A stretch of DNA of 64,000 nt from Serratia grimesii NBRC 13537 (GTDB lineage: Bacteria > Pseudomonadota > Gammaproteobacteria > Enterobacterales > Enterobacteriaceae), in the NCBI RefSeq assembly GCF_001590905.1, contig NZ_BCTT01000021.1, forward strand, positions 1 through 64,000. Reading direction: 5' to 3'. Below are positions 46,246 through 55,085 of the stretch, piece after piece. The notes beneath the pieces were generated by a model. It searched no databases, was not told the DNA's origin, and saw only the letters and a program-made list of their open reading frames with translations. Positions within the stretch are counted from its first letter, which is position 1, and every line of letters starts with the position of its first letter. The position numbers were made by a program, and so were the translations under genes.

Positions 46246-46373
46246 TACCCAATAGATTTCAAGAGGCAGGAAGGCAGCAACGCAGCGAGTCCCTCCTGGG
46301 AGCGTACAAGTAGTACGTGACCACGGTGAGCGAGGAAAGCCAACGCATCTGCAACTTGAAAGATGAAGGGTAT
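46246..46373. repeat. ERIC (IRU) dispersed repeat
   Basis: The stretch of about 128 bp opens with TACCCAATAGATTTCAAG and ends GCAACTTGAAAGATGA then GGGTATA. In the middle are the diagnostic ERIC pieces AGTCCCTCCTGGGAGC and GTGAGCGAGG. The ends pair as an imperfect inverted repeat. It lies between hpxI and hpxJ, so it would be in the operon mRNA and fold into a long hairpin. Confidence 0.88.
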
Positions 46374-46395
46374 ATTAAGCTGGTAAGGAATTAAC

Positions 46396-47637
46396 ATGTT
46401 AGATATCGCAAAATTTGATCAGATTAATCCCCCCGCCCGCCTGTTGATGGGGCCGGGTCCGATCAACGCCGATCCGCGCGTGCTGCGTGCCATGTCGAGC
46501 CAGTTGATTGGCCAGTACGATCCAGCAATGACTGGCTACATGAATCAGGTGATGGAACTGTATCGTGCGTTGTTCCGCACCGAAAACCGCTGGACCATGT
46601 TGGTGGACGGCACCTCCCGTTCGGGTATTGAAGCGATGCTGGTTTCCTCAATCCGCCCCGGTGACAAGGTGCTGGTACCGGTGTTTGGTCGTTTCGGTCA
46701 TCTGCTGTGTGAGATTGCCCGCCGCTGCCGTGCTGAGGTGCACACCATTGAGGTGCCCTGGGGCGAAGTGTTCAGTGCGGACCAGATTGAAGATGCCATC
46801 AAGAAGGTACGTCCGCGTCTGTTGTTAACGGTGCAGGGTGATACCTCCACCACGATGTTGCAGCCGCTGGAGGCGTTGGGGGATATCTGCCGCCGCCACG
46901 GTGTACTTTTTTATACCGATGCCACCGCTTCATTTGCCGGTAACCCGTTGGAAACCGATGCTTGGGGGCTGGATGCCGTCTCCGCCGGGTTGCAAAAATG
47001 CCTGGGTGGCCCGTCGGGCAGCTCGCCAGTCACCCTCAGCCCGCAGTTTGAAGAGATCGTTCGCCGTCGTAAATGTGTAGAGCAGGGCATTCGTACAGCA
47101 GACCATGCCGATGGTGACGACGAGATGATCTACTCCAACTATTTCGATCTCGGCATGATCATGGATTACTGGGGCCCGGAGCGCCTGAACCACCATACCG
47201 AAGCCACCAGCATGCTGTTTGCCGCGCGCGAGTGCGCCAGGGTGATCCTGGAAGAAGGGCTGGATAACACCATTGCCCGTCATAAGCTGCACGGCGCGGC
47301 CATGCTGGCCGGTATTCAGGGCATGGGGCTGGAAGTCTTCGGCAACCTTGAAAACCGAATGAATAACGTGCTCGGCGTGGTGATCCCGCAGCAGGTGCAC
47401 GGCGAGCAGGTACGTCAGATGATGCTGAATGATTTTGCCATCGAGATAGGTACGTCGTTCGGCCCACTGCAAGGCAAGATCTGGCGTATCGGCACCATGG
47501 GGTACAACGCGCGTAAAGATTGCGTGCTACAGACGTTGACCGCGCTGGAAGCGGTGCTGAATCGGCTTGGCTTTGTCAGCAAGCAGGGTGAAGCGCTACA
47601 GGCCGCTTGGAATACCTACGATGACGGGAGCCGTTGA
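46396..47637 (+). CDS. hpxJ: Ureidoglycine aminotransferase
   Basis: This 413-residue class V (fold type I) PLP enzyme resembles alanine-glyoxylate aminotransferase. Lys201 in L-Q-K-C-L-G-G-P binds PLP. G-P-G-P-I-N-A-D-P-R-V-L and D-G-T-S-R-S-G are conserved blocks. In K. pneumoniae HpxJ moves the amino group of ureidoglycine to a keto acid, giving oxalurate. It is directly followed by hpxK. Confidence 0.86.
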   Translation: MLDIAKFDQINPPARLLMGPGPINADPRVLRAMSSQLIGQYDPAMTGYMNQVMELYRALFRTENRWTMLVDGTSRSGIEAMLVSSIRPGDKVLVPVFGRFGHLLCEIARRCRAEVHTIEVPWGEVFSADQIEDAIKKVRPRLLLTVQGDTSTTMLQPLEALGDICRRHGVLFYTDATASFAGNPLETDAWGLDAVSAGLQKCLGGPSGSSPVTLSPQFEEIVRRRKCVEQGIRTADHADGDDEMIYSNYFDLGMIMDYWGPERLNHHTEATSMLFAARECARVILEEGLDNTIARHKLHGAAMLAGIQGMGLEVFGNLENRMNNVLGVVIPQQVHGEQVRQMMLNDFAIEIGTSFGPLQGKIWRIGTMGYNARKDCVLQTLTALEAVLNRLGFVSKQGEALQAAWNTYDDGSR

Positions 47638-48893
47638 TGGCTGCGTTGTTGACCGCCCAGGAGGCGGAGCAGGCAGCGGCGCGGGTGATGGCACGTTGTG
47701 ATGCACTGGCGGCGATCAGTGCTACGCCGGGCGAGTTGACACGGGTTTACCTGTCGCCGGAGCATCGGCGCGCCAATCTGTTAGTCGGTGATTGGATGCG
47801 CACTATCGGCATGACGGTGTGGCAAGACAGCGTCGGTAACATCTGCGGTCGCTATGAAGGCCAAACGCCAGGCGCTCCTGCGCTTTTGCTCGGTTCGCAT
47901 TTGGATACGGTGCGCAATGCTGGGCGTTATGACGGCATGCTCGGCGTATTGACTGCGCTGGAAGTGGTGGCACATTTGCATCAGCAGCAACGGCGTCTGC
48001 CAGTCGCAGTTGAAGTGATTGGCTTTGCTGATGAAGAAGGCACGCGTTTTAGCATCGCCTTACTCGGTAGCAGAGGTATTACCGGGCAGTGGCCGGCCGA
48101 CTGGTTGGAAAGGACTGACGTCGACGGTATCAGCGTGGCGCAGGCACTGCGTGAATTTGGTCTTGATCCGGCGGCGGTTGGTGAGGCGCAGCGCGCACAA
48201 AGTGATATCTGCGGGTACCTGGAAGTGCACATTGAGCAAGGGCCGTGCCTGGAAGCTGCCGACCTGGCACTGGGTGTGGTGACGGCAATTAATGGTGCCC
48301 GGCGCCTAAACTGCACCTTCATTGGTGAGGCGGGCCATGCCGGCACCGTACCTATGGGGCAACGTAAAGACGCATTGGCTGCGGCGGCGGAATGGATGGT
48401 GGCGGTTGAGGCCATCACCGCAGCGAGTGATGGGCATCGGGTGGCGACCGTAGGACGGATAGAAAGTTTGCCGGGAGCGGTCAACGTGATCCCGGGCGAG
48501 GTCAGACTGTCGCTTGACGTGCGTGGCCCGGAAGACGGCCCGCTGGTGTCACTGCTGACGCAGTTACTGGCGCAGGCACACGCGATTTGCGCACGCCGGG
48601 GACTGCGTTTTTCCAGTGAAGAGTTTTACCGCATAAATGCAACGGAATGTGATGCAAATTTGCAACAGCGCTGGCAACAGAGCGTGGTGGCGGCGCAAGG
48701 ACGCAGTCTGGCGTTGCCAAGCGGTGCAGGGCACGATGCGATTGCGTTAGCGGCCTGTTGGCCCGTGGGCATGTTATTTGTACGTTGTGATCGCGGTATT
48801 AGCCACCATCCGGCTGAAGCCGTCAGCCAGTCTGATGTGGCGCTGGCTATCCAGGCTTACTGTCAGACTGTTGCTACCTGGGGAGATGACTAA
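47637..48893 (+). CDS. hpxK: Allantoate amidohydrolase
   Basis: A 418-residue M20-family metal hydrolase. Metal-binding blocks are G-S-H-L-D-T-V, the D-G near the L-G-V, and A-D-E-E-G-T-R-F. H-I-E-Q-G-P and the D-A-I-A-L near the end match allantoate amidohydrolases. It hydrolyses allantoate to ureidoglycine with release of CO2 and ammonia. ATG 47637 overlaps the hpxJ stop (TGATG) and follows GGGAG. Confidence 0.87.
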   Translation: MAALLTAQEAEQAAARVMARCDALAAISATPGELTRVYLSPEHRRANLLVGDWMRTIGMTVWQDSVGNICGRYEGQTPGAPALLLGSHLDTVRNAGRYDGMLGVLTALEVVAHLHQQQRRLPVAVEVIGFADEEGTRFSIALLGSRGITGQWPADWLERTDVDGISVAQALREFGLDPAAVGEAQRAQSDICGYLEVHIEQGPCLEAADLALGVVTAINGARRLNCTFIGEAGHAGTVPMGQRKDALAAAAEWMVAVEAITAASDGHRVATVGRIESLPGAVNVIPGEVRLSLDVRGPEDGPLVSLLTQLLAQAHAICARRGLRFSSEEFYRINATECDANLQQRWQQSVVAAQGRSLALPSGAGHDAIALAACWPVGMLFVRCDRGISHHPAEAVSQSDVALAIQAYCQTVATWGDD

Positions 48894-49393
48894 TGCGTCT
48901 GCAACGGTTTAATCAATTACCCGTGGCACAAGCGGAACAGTTGCTGCGCCCTTGTGTGGAGATTCCAGCCTGGATCGCGGCGGTGATTGCGGCGCGGCCA
49001 TTCAGCAGTGTCGACAACGCACTGGCGGTGGCCTGGCAAGCAGCGCAACGTTGGCGAACCGAAGAGATCAAGCAGGCGTTGGCGCAGCATCCGCGTATCG
49101 GGGAGCGTGCCAAGGGGAACGCGCGGGAGGCGCAGTTTTCTGAGCGTGAACAAGCTGCGGTCAATGCGGAGGATGCAGAGCTTGCCAATGCATTGCTGGC
49201 AGGGAACCGGCGCTATGAAGCGCAATTTGATCAGGTATTTTTGATCCGTGCCGCTGGCCGTGATGGGCCGGGTATTCTGCGGGAGCTTGAGCGGCGATTG
49301 CATAACAGTGCAGAGCAGGAACGGCAGGAAACCGCTGAACAGCTGCGTGAGATCGTGATGCTGCGTTTTAAGGAGTTACTGAGCGATGAGTAA
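48893..49393 (+). CDS. hpxQ: OHCU decarboxylase
   Basis: This 166-residue 2-oxo-4-hydroxy-4-carboxy-5-ureidoimidazoline decarboxylase has the catalytic His in A-Q-H-P-R-I-G-E (near residue 64) and an R-F-K-E-L-L-type end. It makes S-allantoin from the urate oxidation product. It starts in the hpxK stop codon (TAATG), so here it belongs to the allantoate operon, unlike K. pneumoniae where it is in hpxPQT. Confidence 0.87.
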   Translation: MRLQRFNQLPVAQAEQLLRPCVEIPAWIAAVIAARPFSSVDNALAVAWQAAQRWRTEEIKQALAQHPRIGERAKGNAREAQFSEREQAAVNAEDAELANALLAGNRRYEAQFDQVFLIRAAGRDGPGILRELERRLHNSAEQERQETAEQLREIVMLRFKELLSDE

Positions 49394-49721
49394 AATTAGC
49401 ACCCATATTTTGGATACGTCACTCGGAAAACCCGCCGCCGGCGTGCGGCTGTGGCTGGAACGTGAGCAAAACGGCCAGTGGCAGACACTGGCAGAAAGCC
49501 ATACGGATGCTGATGGTCGCGCACGTGATCTTATGTCGGATAGCCTGGTGACAGGGCATTACCGTCTGTCTGCCGATCTTGGCGCTTACTTTGCTGCCGA
49601 TCGGCGTGCAACGTTGTATGCCACGGCCATCATCGATTTTGTCATCAATGATGATGCTCAGCATTACCATTTACCGCTGCTCATCAGCCCATATTCTTAC
49701 TCAACCTATCGGGGCAGCTAA
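49386..49721 (+). CDS. hpxT: 5-Hydroxyisourate hydrolase (transthyretin-like)
   Basis: A 111-residue HIUase with all family marks: T-H-I-L-D near the start, D-G-R in the middle and the C-terminal Y-R-G-S. It hydrolyses 5-hydroxyisourate to OHCU, the substrate of HpxQ. It overlaps hpxQ by 8 bp. There is no signal peptide, so it is cytosolic. Confidence 0.92.
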   Translation: MSKISTHILDTSLGKPAAGVRLWLEREQNGQWQTLAESHTDADGRARDLMSDSLVTGHYRLSADLGAYFAADRRATLYATAIIDFVINDDAQHYHLPLLISPYSYSTYRGS

Positions 49722-49758
49722 ACGCCCTTAGCGGTTAACCCGCATTGACGAGGTATCT

Positions 49759-51111
49759 ATGGCTCTGTCTCAGGATAAGGGCGCGGCTTCGTGCTGCCCG
49801 GAAAATGAAAAATTGCCGTTGGCAAAGACTTTCGCCTACGGCCTGCAGCATATTCTGACCATGTACGGTGGGATTATTGCGCCGCCGTTGATCATCGGTT
49901 CAGCCGCAGGGTTAAGCGCACCACAGATTGGCATGCTGGTGACGGCGGCATTGTTTGTCAGTGGGTTGGCGACCCTGCTGCAAACGTTGGGCCCCCCCGG
50001 TTTCGGTTCGCGATTGCCACTGGTACAGGGGGTTTCTTTCGCCGGGGTGGCAACCATGGTAACGATTGTGACGGGGGATGGGGGGCTGCCAGCGGTATTC
50101 GGTGCGGTGATTGCCGCTTCGCTGGTGGGGCTGTTGATTGCGCCATTCTTTTCACACATTATCCGTTTCTTCCCACCGGTGGTGACCGGCACTGTGGTGA
50201 CGGTGATTGGCCTGTCATTGATGCCAGTGGCGGTACGTTGGGCGATGGGCGGTAATGCCAAGGCGGCGGACTGGGGCTCCACCGGGAATATTGGCCTGGC
50301 GGCTTTCACGCTGGCGGTCATTTTATTGCTCAATAAAGTGGGCTCACCGGCGTTGAAACGCCTGTCCGTGCTGTTGGCGATGGCGGTTGGTTGCGTGGTG
50401 GCAGTGCTGGTTGGCAAGGTCAGTTTTGCTGCTGTGGGGAACGGGCCATGGTTGGCATTCCCTGCGCCTTTTGCGTATGGCTGGCCCACCTTCGAATTAA
50501 GTGCCGTGTTATCCATGCTGTTGATTGTGCTGGTGCTGCTGACAGAAACCACGGCGGGGTTAATGGCGGTTGGCGACATTGTCGGTTCACCGGTGAATGC
50601 GCGCCGTATCGCCAATGGTCTACGCGCCGATATGCTGTCGAGTGCGTTGTCACCGGTCTTCAACTCATTCCCACAAAGCTCCTTTGCCCAGAATATTGGA
50701 CTGGTGGCGATCACCGGCGTGAAGAGCCGTTTTGTCGTCAGCGCCGGTGGTGCAATTTTGGTGCTGCTGGGCGTTTTGCCTGTGCTGGGCCGATTAGTTG
50801 CCTGCATTCCGTTGCCGGTACTGGGCGGTGCGGGTGTGGTGCTGTTTGGTTCGGTGGCGGCCAGTGGCATTCGTACCCTGGCGAAAGTGGATTATAAGGA
50901 CAACATGAATTTGGTGGTGGTGGCGACGGCGATCGCCTTCGGCATGATCCCGATCGTGATGCCGACCTTTTACGATCAGTTCCCGAATTGGGTGCGTACG
51001 TTGCTGCATTCAGGTATCAGCGCTTCATGCCTGGTGGCTCTCCTGTTGAATCTGCTGTTTAACCGTATTGAAAGTGCAGAAGAAAAGGCGGGAGAGGAAG
51101 AACTTTCTTGA
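49759..51111 (+). CDS. Urate/xanthine permease (NCS2 family)
   Basis: This 450-residue nucleobase:cation symporter-2 protein has about 14 TM segments. The substrate motif reads F-A-Q-N-I-G-L-V-A-I-T-G-V-K-S-R, with the Q-N-x-G...T-G-V-x-S-R pattern of urate/xanthine transporters. Urate is the likeliest cargo because hpxQ and hpxT precede it. It is the last gene of a ten-gene + strand run from hpxF. A GC hairpin (51117-51138) follows. Confidence 0.8.
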   Translation: MALSQDKGAASCCPENEKLPLAKTFAYGLQHILTMYGGIIAPPLIIGSAAGLSAPQIGMLVTAALFVSGLATLLQTLGPPGFGSRLPLVQGVSFAGVATMVTIVTGDGGLPAVFGAVIAASLVGLLIAPFFSHIIRFFPPVVTGTVVTVIGLSLMPVAVRWAMGGNAKAADWGSTGNIGLAAFTLAVILLLNKVGSPALKRLSVLLAMAVGCVVAVLVGKVSFAAVGNGPWLAFPAPFAYGWPTFELSAVLSMLLIVLVLLTETTAGLMAVGDIVGSPVNARRIANGLRADMLSSALSPVFNSFPQSSFAQNIGLVAITGVKSRFVVSAGGAILVLLGVLPVLGRLVACIPLPVLGGAGVVLFGSVAASGIRTLAKVDYKDNMNLVVVATAIAFGMIPIVMPTFYDQFPNWVRTLLHSGISASCLVALLLNLLFNRIESAEEKAGEEELS

Positions 51112-51144
51112 CGTCACGGGCGCAGTGGAGCACGCCCGGGATCA

Positions 51145-51918
51145 TCAATCGTGGCGCAGGAAGCTGTCGGCATCGCGCCAGGCCGGGAAGGCGCTGCGGT
51201 AGCTTTGCAGGGTTTCCAGCGACAGCTCTGCATCCAGTTGTGTGGCGGCGAATGGTTCCGCTTGCGCCAGCGTTTCTCCTTGCGGGCTGAGGATCAGACT
51301 GTCACCGCTGTAGTTCAGCCCATTGCCGTCTTCGCCCACACGATTGCAGCCAGCCACGTACACCTGGTTTTCAATGGCGCGTGCTGCCAACAGGGTTTGC
51401 CAGTGTTTGCTGCGCGGTGCCGGCCAGTTGGCGACGTACAACGCCAGATCGTAATCTTGTTGATAGCGGGACCAGACTGGGAAGCGCAAGTCATAACAAA
51501 TCTGCGGCAGAATCCGCCAGCCGCGCCATTCGAAAATTTCACGCCGTTTGCCCGCCTGATAATGTAGGTGTTCGCCGGCCATGCGGAACAGATGGCGCTT
51601 ATCGTAGGCATGTACCCGACCGTTTGGCTCAACCAGCAGGAAACGGTTTACTGCGCCTTCGGCAGTTTTCAGCGCCACACTGCCGCCAACCAGAGCGTTG
51701 CTTTTGCTCGCCCAGCCGTGCAGCCAGTCGATCACCTGCTGTTCGGGTAGCGCACTTTCCCCGGCGTCCATAGCAAAACCGGTAGTGAACATCTCAGGTA
51801 GCACAATCAAATCTCGGCCACTTAACGGTGCCAGCAGCGTATCAAAATGACGCAGGTTGGCCTCGCCGTCTCGCCAGACTAAGGGGTGCTGCAACAGGGT
51901 AATTTTTAAAGTCGACAT
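51145..51918 (-). CDS. yafV: Omega-amidase YafV (nitrilase family)
   Basis: A 257-residue nitrilase-fold enzyme with a Glu-Lys-Cys triad: Glu in L-P-E-M-F, Lys in Y-D-K-R-H-L-F and Cys in Q-I-C-Y-D-L-R-F. It hydrolyses alpha-ketoglutaramate and alpha-ketosuccinamate. It overlaps mtnE by 13 bp; the aminotransferase, when it uses glutamine as amino donor, makes ketoglutaramate, so the pair is functionally linked. Confidence 0.88.
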   Translation of the reverse strand: MSTLKITLLQHPLVWRDGEANLRHFDTLLAPLSGRDLIVLPEMFTTGFAMDAGESALPEQQVIDWLHGWASKSNALVGGSVALKTAEGAVNRFLLVEPNGRVHAYDKRHLFRMAGEHLHYQAGKRREIFEWRGWRILPQICYDLRFPVWSRYQQDYDLALYVANWPAPRSKHWQTLLAARAIENQVYVAGCNRVGEDGNGLNYSGDSLILSPQGETLAQAEPFAATQLDAELSLETLQSYRSAFPAWRDADSFLRHD

Positions 51919-53066
51919 AACCGCTCCGCAGCTGCATCCAGCGTGGCATCCTGTTTAGCGAAGCACAGCCGGATCAATTTATGTGGGAAAGGATCGGCAC
52001 AGAAGACCGACAGCGGGATCGCCGCCACGCCTACGTGCTCAGTTAACCAATGGCAGAACGCCACGTCGTCCAAATCGGAGACGGCGCTGTAATCTGCCAA
52101 TAGGAAGTATGTACCTTCACAGGGGAGAATTTCCAGTCGGCTGTTTGACAATGCCTGCACAAAACGATCGCGCTTGGCACGGTAAAACGCCGATAACTGC
52201 TGCCAATGTTCTGGTTCGCTGCGCAGCATATCTGCCAGTGCCAATTGCGCCGGGGTGTTGACTGAGAAGGTCAGGTATTGGTGCACTTTGCGTACTTCTG
52301 CACTCAGCGCTACTGGGGCCACGCAGTAACCCACTTTCCATCCTGTCATGTGGAAGGTTTTACCGAAAGAGGACACGGCGATCGCACGCTGACGCAATTG
52401 TGGGTGAGCTAATACGCTGGTGTGGCCCCCTTTGGCGAAGCAAATGTGCTCATAGACTTCATCGCTGAGGACATAGATTTCGTGATCGCTAATGGCGTGC
52501 CACAAGTGCTGCATATCTTCAGCTTGCCAGGCCGTGGCGGAGGGGTTGTGCGGCGTATTGAGGATCACCAGACGGGTACGTGGTGACAGCAATTCAGAAA
52601 ATTGTTGCCAGTCTACGCTGAACGCCGGGGGTTGCAGTGCAATGCGTTTTAGCGTGCCGCCGGACAAGGCCACCGCCGGTGCATAGCTGTCGTAGCTGGG
52701 ATCAAAGCAAATCACTTCATCGCCGGGACGTACTAACGCGCTGATGGCGGCGAACAGGGCTTCGGTAGCCCCTGCCGTGACGGTGACTTCGGTGGTGGCG
52801 TCCGGCAGCCAGCCGTACAGAGCCGCGGTTTTCTCGGCGATAGCCTCACGCAGTGGAGCAACGCCAGTCATCGGTGCATATTGGTTAGCGCCCTGACTCA
52901 CATGCCAGGCCAAGCGCTCTTTCAGGTAGTCCGGACCATCAAAATCGGGAAAACCTTGCGACAAATTGATTGCCTGATGCTGTGCCGCCAATGCACTCAT
53001 CTGGGTAAAAATGGTTGTGCCCAGCGCGGGCAGTTTACTTTCGGGAATCAATGCTGAAGTGCTCAT
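51906..53066 (-). CDS. mtnE: Methionine aminotransferase (MtnE/YbdL type)
   Basis: This 386-residue class I PLP aminotransferase matches E. coli YbdL. The PLP lysine is in S-S-F-G-K-T-F-H-M-T-G-W-K. Other blocks are N-L-S-Q-G-F-P-D-F near residue 35 and N-T-P-H-N-P-S-A-T. It makes methionine from 4-methylthio-2-oxobutyrate, the last salvage step. It is divergent from mtnB. Confidence 0.85.
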   Translation of the reverse strand: MSTSALIPESKLPALGTTIFTQMSALAAQHQAINLSQGFPDFDGPDYLKERLAWHVSQGANQYAPMTGVAPLREAIAEKTAALYGWLPDATTEVTVTAGATEALFAAISALVRPGDEVICFDPSYDSYAPAVALSGGTLKRIALQPPAFSVDWQQFSELLSPRTRLVILNTPHNPSATAWQAEDMQHLWHAISDHEIYVLSDEVYEHICFAKGGHTSVLAHPQLRQRAIAVSSFGKTFHMTGWKVGYCVAPVALSAEVRKVHQYLTFSVNTPAQLALADMLRSEPEHWQQLSAFYRAKRDRFVQALSNSRLEILPCEGTYFLLADYSAVSDLDDVAFCHWLTEHVGVAAIPLSVFCADPFPHKLIRLCFAKQDATLDAAAERLCRL

Positions 53067-53132
53067 AGCAGGCTAATACTCCTGGCGCTTATGTTGCCGT
53101 CAATATAACACGATGTTAGTATTTGGCAATCA

Positions 53133-53148
53133 AGACGCTTAGATGGCT
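53133..53148. promoter_or_regulatory. MetJ operator between mtnE and mtnB
   Basis: Two tandem 8-bp met boxes, AGACGCTT and AGATGGCT, each match AGACGTCT in six of eight positions. They lie in the 162-bp gap between the divergent mtnE and mtnB genes. This suggests repression by MetJ with S-adenosylmethionine. Confidence 0.65.
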
Positions 53149-53228
53149 AAATGAAGAAAAGATCTAACCATTAATCAAATCATTCTAAGCTTCATCTGCT
53201 GGACGACCTTACAGACCGGGAAACGATA

Positions 53229-53843
53229 ATGACCGAAAATCCGCAACTTACAGCGCTATTGTCTGCTTGCCACTGGATTGGTGAGAAGGGCTGGTGTCCG
53301 GCGACGGGAGGTAACATGTCGTTGCGTCTCGACGATCAGCACTGTCTGGTGACCGAATCCGGCAAGGATAAAGGCAGCCTGACAGAAACAGATTTCCTGC
53401 TGGTAGAAACTGGCACTAATCATGTACCAAGCGGCCGTACACCATCGGCGGAAACCGGCCTGCATACCTTGATTTACCGTCTCTACCCGCAGATTGGTGC
53501 GGTGCTGCATACACATTCAGTGAATGCGACTGTGCTGTCGCGTGTTGAACGTAGTGATGGACTGTTGTTGCAGGGCTATGAGATGCAAAAATCACTCAGC
53601 GGACAAAACACGCACCTGGACAGCGTGGTTATCCCCATTTTCGATAACGATCAGGACATCCCGCGATTAGCAGCACGTGTGGCGGCTTATGCTGAAGTAA
53701 CGCCATTGCAATATGGTTTTCTGGTGCGGGGACACGGTTTGTATTGCTGGGGCCGCCAGGTCGCAGAGGCTCGCCGTCATCTCGAAGGGCTGGAATTCCT
53801 GTTCCAGTGCGAACTGCAACGCCGTTTACTGGAGGCAAAATGA
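53229..53843 (+). CDS. mtnB: Methylthioribulose-1-phosphate dehydratase
   Basis: A 204-residue class II aldolase-type enzyme with zinc ligands in V-L-H-T-H-S-V-N and R-G-H-G-L-Y, and G-G-N-M-S-L-R near residue 27. It dehydrates methylthioribulose-1-phosphate. It is the first gene of mtnBCD and overlaps mtnC by ATGA. Confidence 0.92.
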   Translation: MTENPQLTALLSACHWIGEKGWCPATGGNMSLRLDDQHCLVTESGKDKGSLTETDFLLVETGTNHVPSGRTPSAETGLHTLIYRLYPQIGAVLHTHSVNATVLSRVERSDGLLLQGYEMQKSLSGQNTHLDSVVIPIFDNDQDIPRLAARVAAYAEVTPLQYGFLVRGHGLYCWGRQVAEARRHLEGLEFLFQCELQRRLLEAK

Positions 53844-54529
53844 TCCGCGCTATCGTCACCGACATTGAAGGCACCACCAGCGATATCCGCTTCGTACATC
53901 AAGTATTGTTCCCTTATGCACGTGAAAGGTTGGAGACGTTTCTTCGTCAGCACGCCGCTGATGCCGAAGTGACCGCGCCGCTGGCCGACTTACGCCATGA
54001 AATTGATCAGCCGCAGGCGGATATTGAGCAACTGATTACCACGCTGTATCGCTTTATGGACGAAGACCGCAAGTCTACCGCGCTGAAAGCATTGCAAGGC
54101 ATCATTTGGCGCAGTGGCTACCAGAACGGTGATTTTCGTGGGCATTTGTATCCCGAAGTGGCCGGGCAATTGGCTGTCTGGCAGCAGCAAGGGCTGAAGT
54201 TGTATGTCTACTCATCCGGGTCGGTAGAGGCACAGAAACTGCTGTTCGGATACAGCGATGCCGGGGATCTGCGGCCGCTGTTCAGCGGTTATTTTGATAC
54301 CCACGTTGGTGCCAAGCGTGACGTTGCGTCGTATCGTAATATTGCCAGTGAAATCGGTATTGATCCTGACGCGCTATTATTTCTTTCTGACATTCACCAA
54401 GAGCTGGACGCCGCGCGTGCCGCCGGTTGGCATACCTGCCAACTAATCCGCAATGATGCCGATGAACAAAGCCAACATCCGCAGGTTAACCGGTTTGATC
54501 ATATCGATTTAGGAGAGTTTGCCTCATGA
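53840..54529 (+). CDS. mtnC: Enolase-phosphatase E1
   Basis: A 229-residue HAD-family bifunctional enolase/phosphatase. The nucleophile Asp8 lies in D-I-E-G-T-T-S, the motif II Ser in Y-S-S-G-S, the Lys in G-A-K-R-D and the acidic motif in F-L-S-D-I. It turns diketo-methylthiopentyl-phosphate into the acireductone. GGAGG precedes the ATG, and it overlaps mtnD by four bases. Confidence 0.93.
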   Translation: MIRAIVTDIEGTTSDIRFVHQVLFPYARERLETFLRQHAADAEVTAPLADLRHEIDQPQADIEQLITTLYRFMDEDRKSTALKALQGIIWRSGYQNGDFRGHLYPEVAGQLAVWQQQGLKLYVYSSGSVEAQKLLFGYSDAGDLRPLFSGYFDTHVGAKRDVASYRNIASEIGIDPDALLFLSDIHQELDAARAAGWHTCQLIRNDADEQSQHPQVNRFDHIDLGEFAS

Positions 54530-55068
54530 GTGGATTAACCATTTTCAGTGATAAAGAGCCACAGCAGCCTTTGTGGCAGAGCAATGATGCGCAGGCGATC
54601 CAGCAGCAGCTGGCGCAGATTGGCGTACGTTTCGAACGCTGGCAGGCGGATCGCGAACTGGGTGAAAACCCGGAACCTGCGGCGGTGATCGCCGCCTATC
54701 AGCATCAGATCGATCGACTGGTGGCGGAGAAGGGTTACCAGAGTTGGGACGTGATTAGCATGCGTCCGGATAATGCCCAGCGTGACGTGTTGCGCAGCAA
54801 GTTTTTATCCGAGCATACCCACGGCGAAGATGAAGTGCGTTTCTTTGTCGAGGGTGCTGGACTGTTCTGCCTGCATCTGGATGGCAAGATCTTCCAGATC
54901 CTGTGTGAGAAGAACGATCTGATTTCGGTGCCGGCCGATACCCGCCATTGGTTCGATATGGGCTCAGCACCGAATTTCACTGCCATCCGCGTGTTCGATA
55001 ACCCGGAAGGCTGGGTGGCGCATTTCACCGGCGACAACATCGCCGATGCGTATCCACGTCTCGATTGA
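54526..55068 (+). CDS. mtnD: Acireductone dioxygenase
   Basis: A 180-residue cupin that oxidises acireductone. The metal ligands are in H-T-H-G-E-D-E (two His and a Glu) and the later D-T-R-H-W-F. With Fe it gives the methionine precursor; with Ni it gives an off-pathway product. An 11-bp hairpin at 55079-55101 separates it from the convergent mtnA. Confidence 0.93.
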   Translation: MSGLTIFSDKEPQQPLWQSNDAQAIQQQLAQIGVRFERWQADRELGENPEPAAVIAAYQHQIDRLVAEKGYQSWDVISMRPDNAQRDVLRSKFLSEHTHGEDEVRFFVEGAGLFCLHLDGKIFQILCEKNDLISVPADTRHWFDMGSAPNFTAIRVFDNPEGWVAHFTGDNIADAYPRLD

Positions 55069-55085
55069 CCGCTATGATGCGGGCG

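Noticed and set aside
49836..50870. 344-codon open frame on the minus strand
   Set aside because: Antisense to the NCS2 permease; Pro/Thr/Ala-rich composition is what the antisense of TM helices gives.
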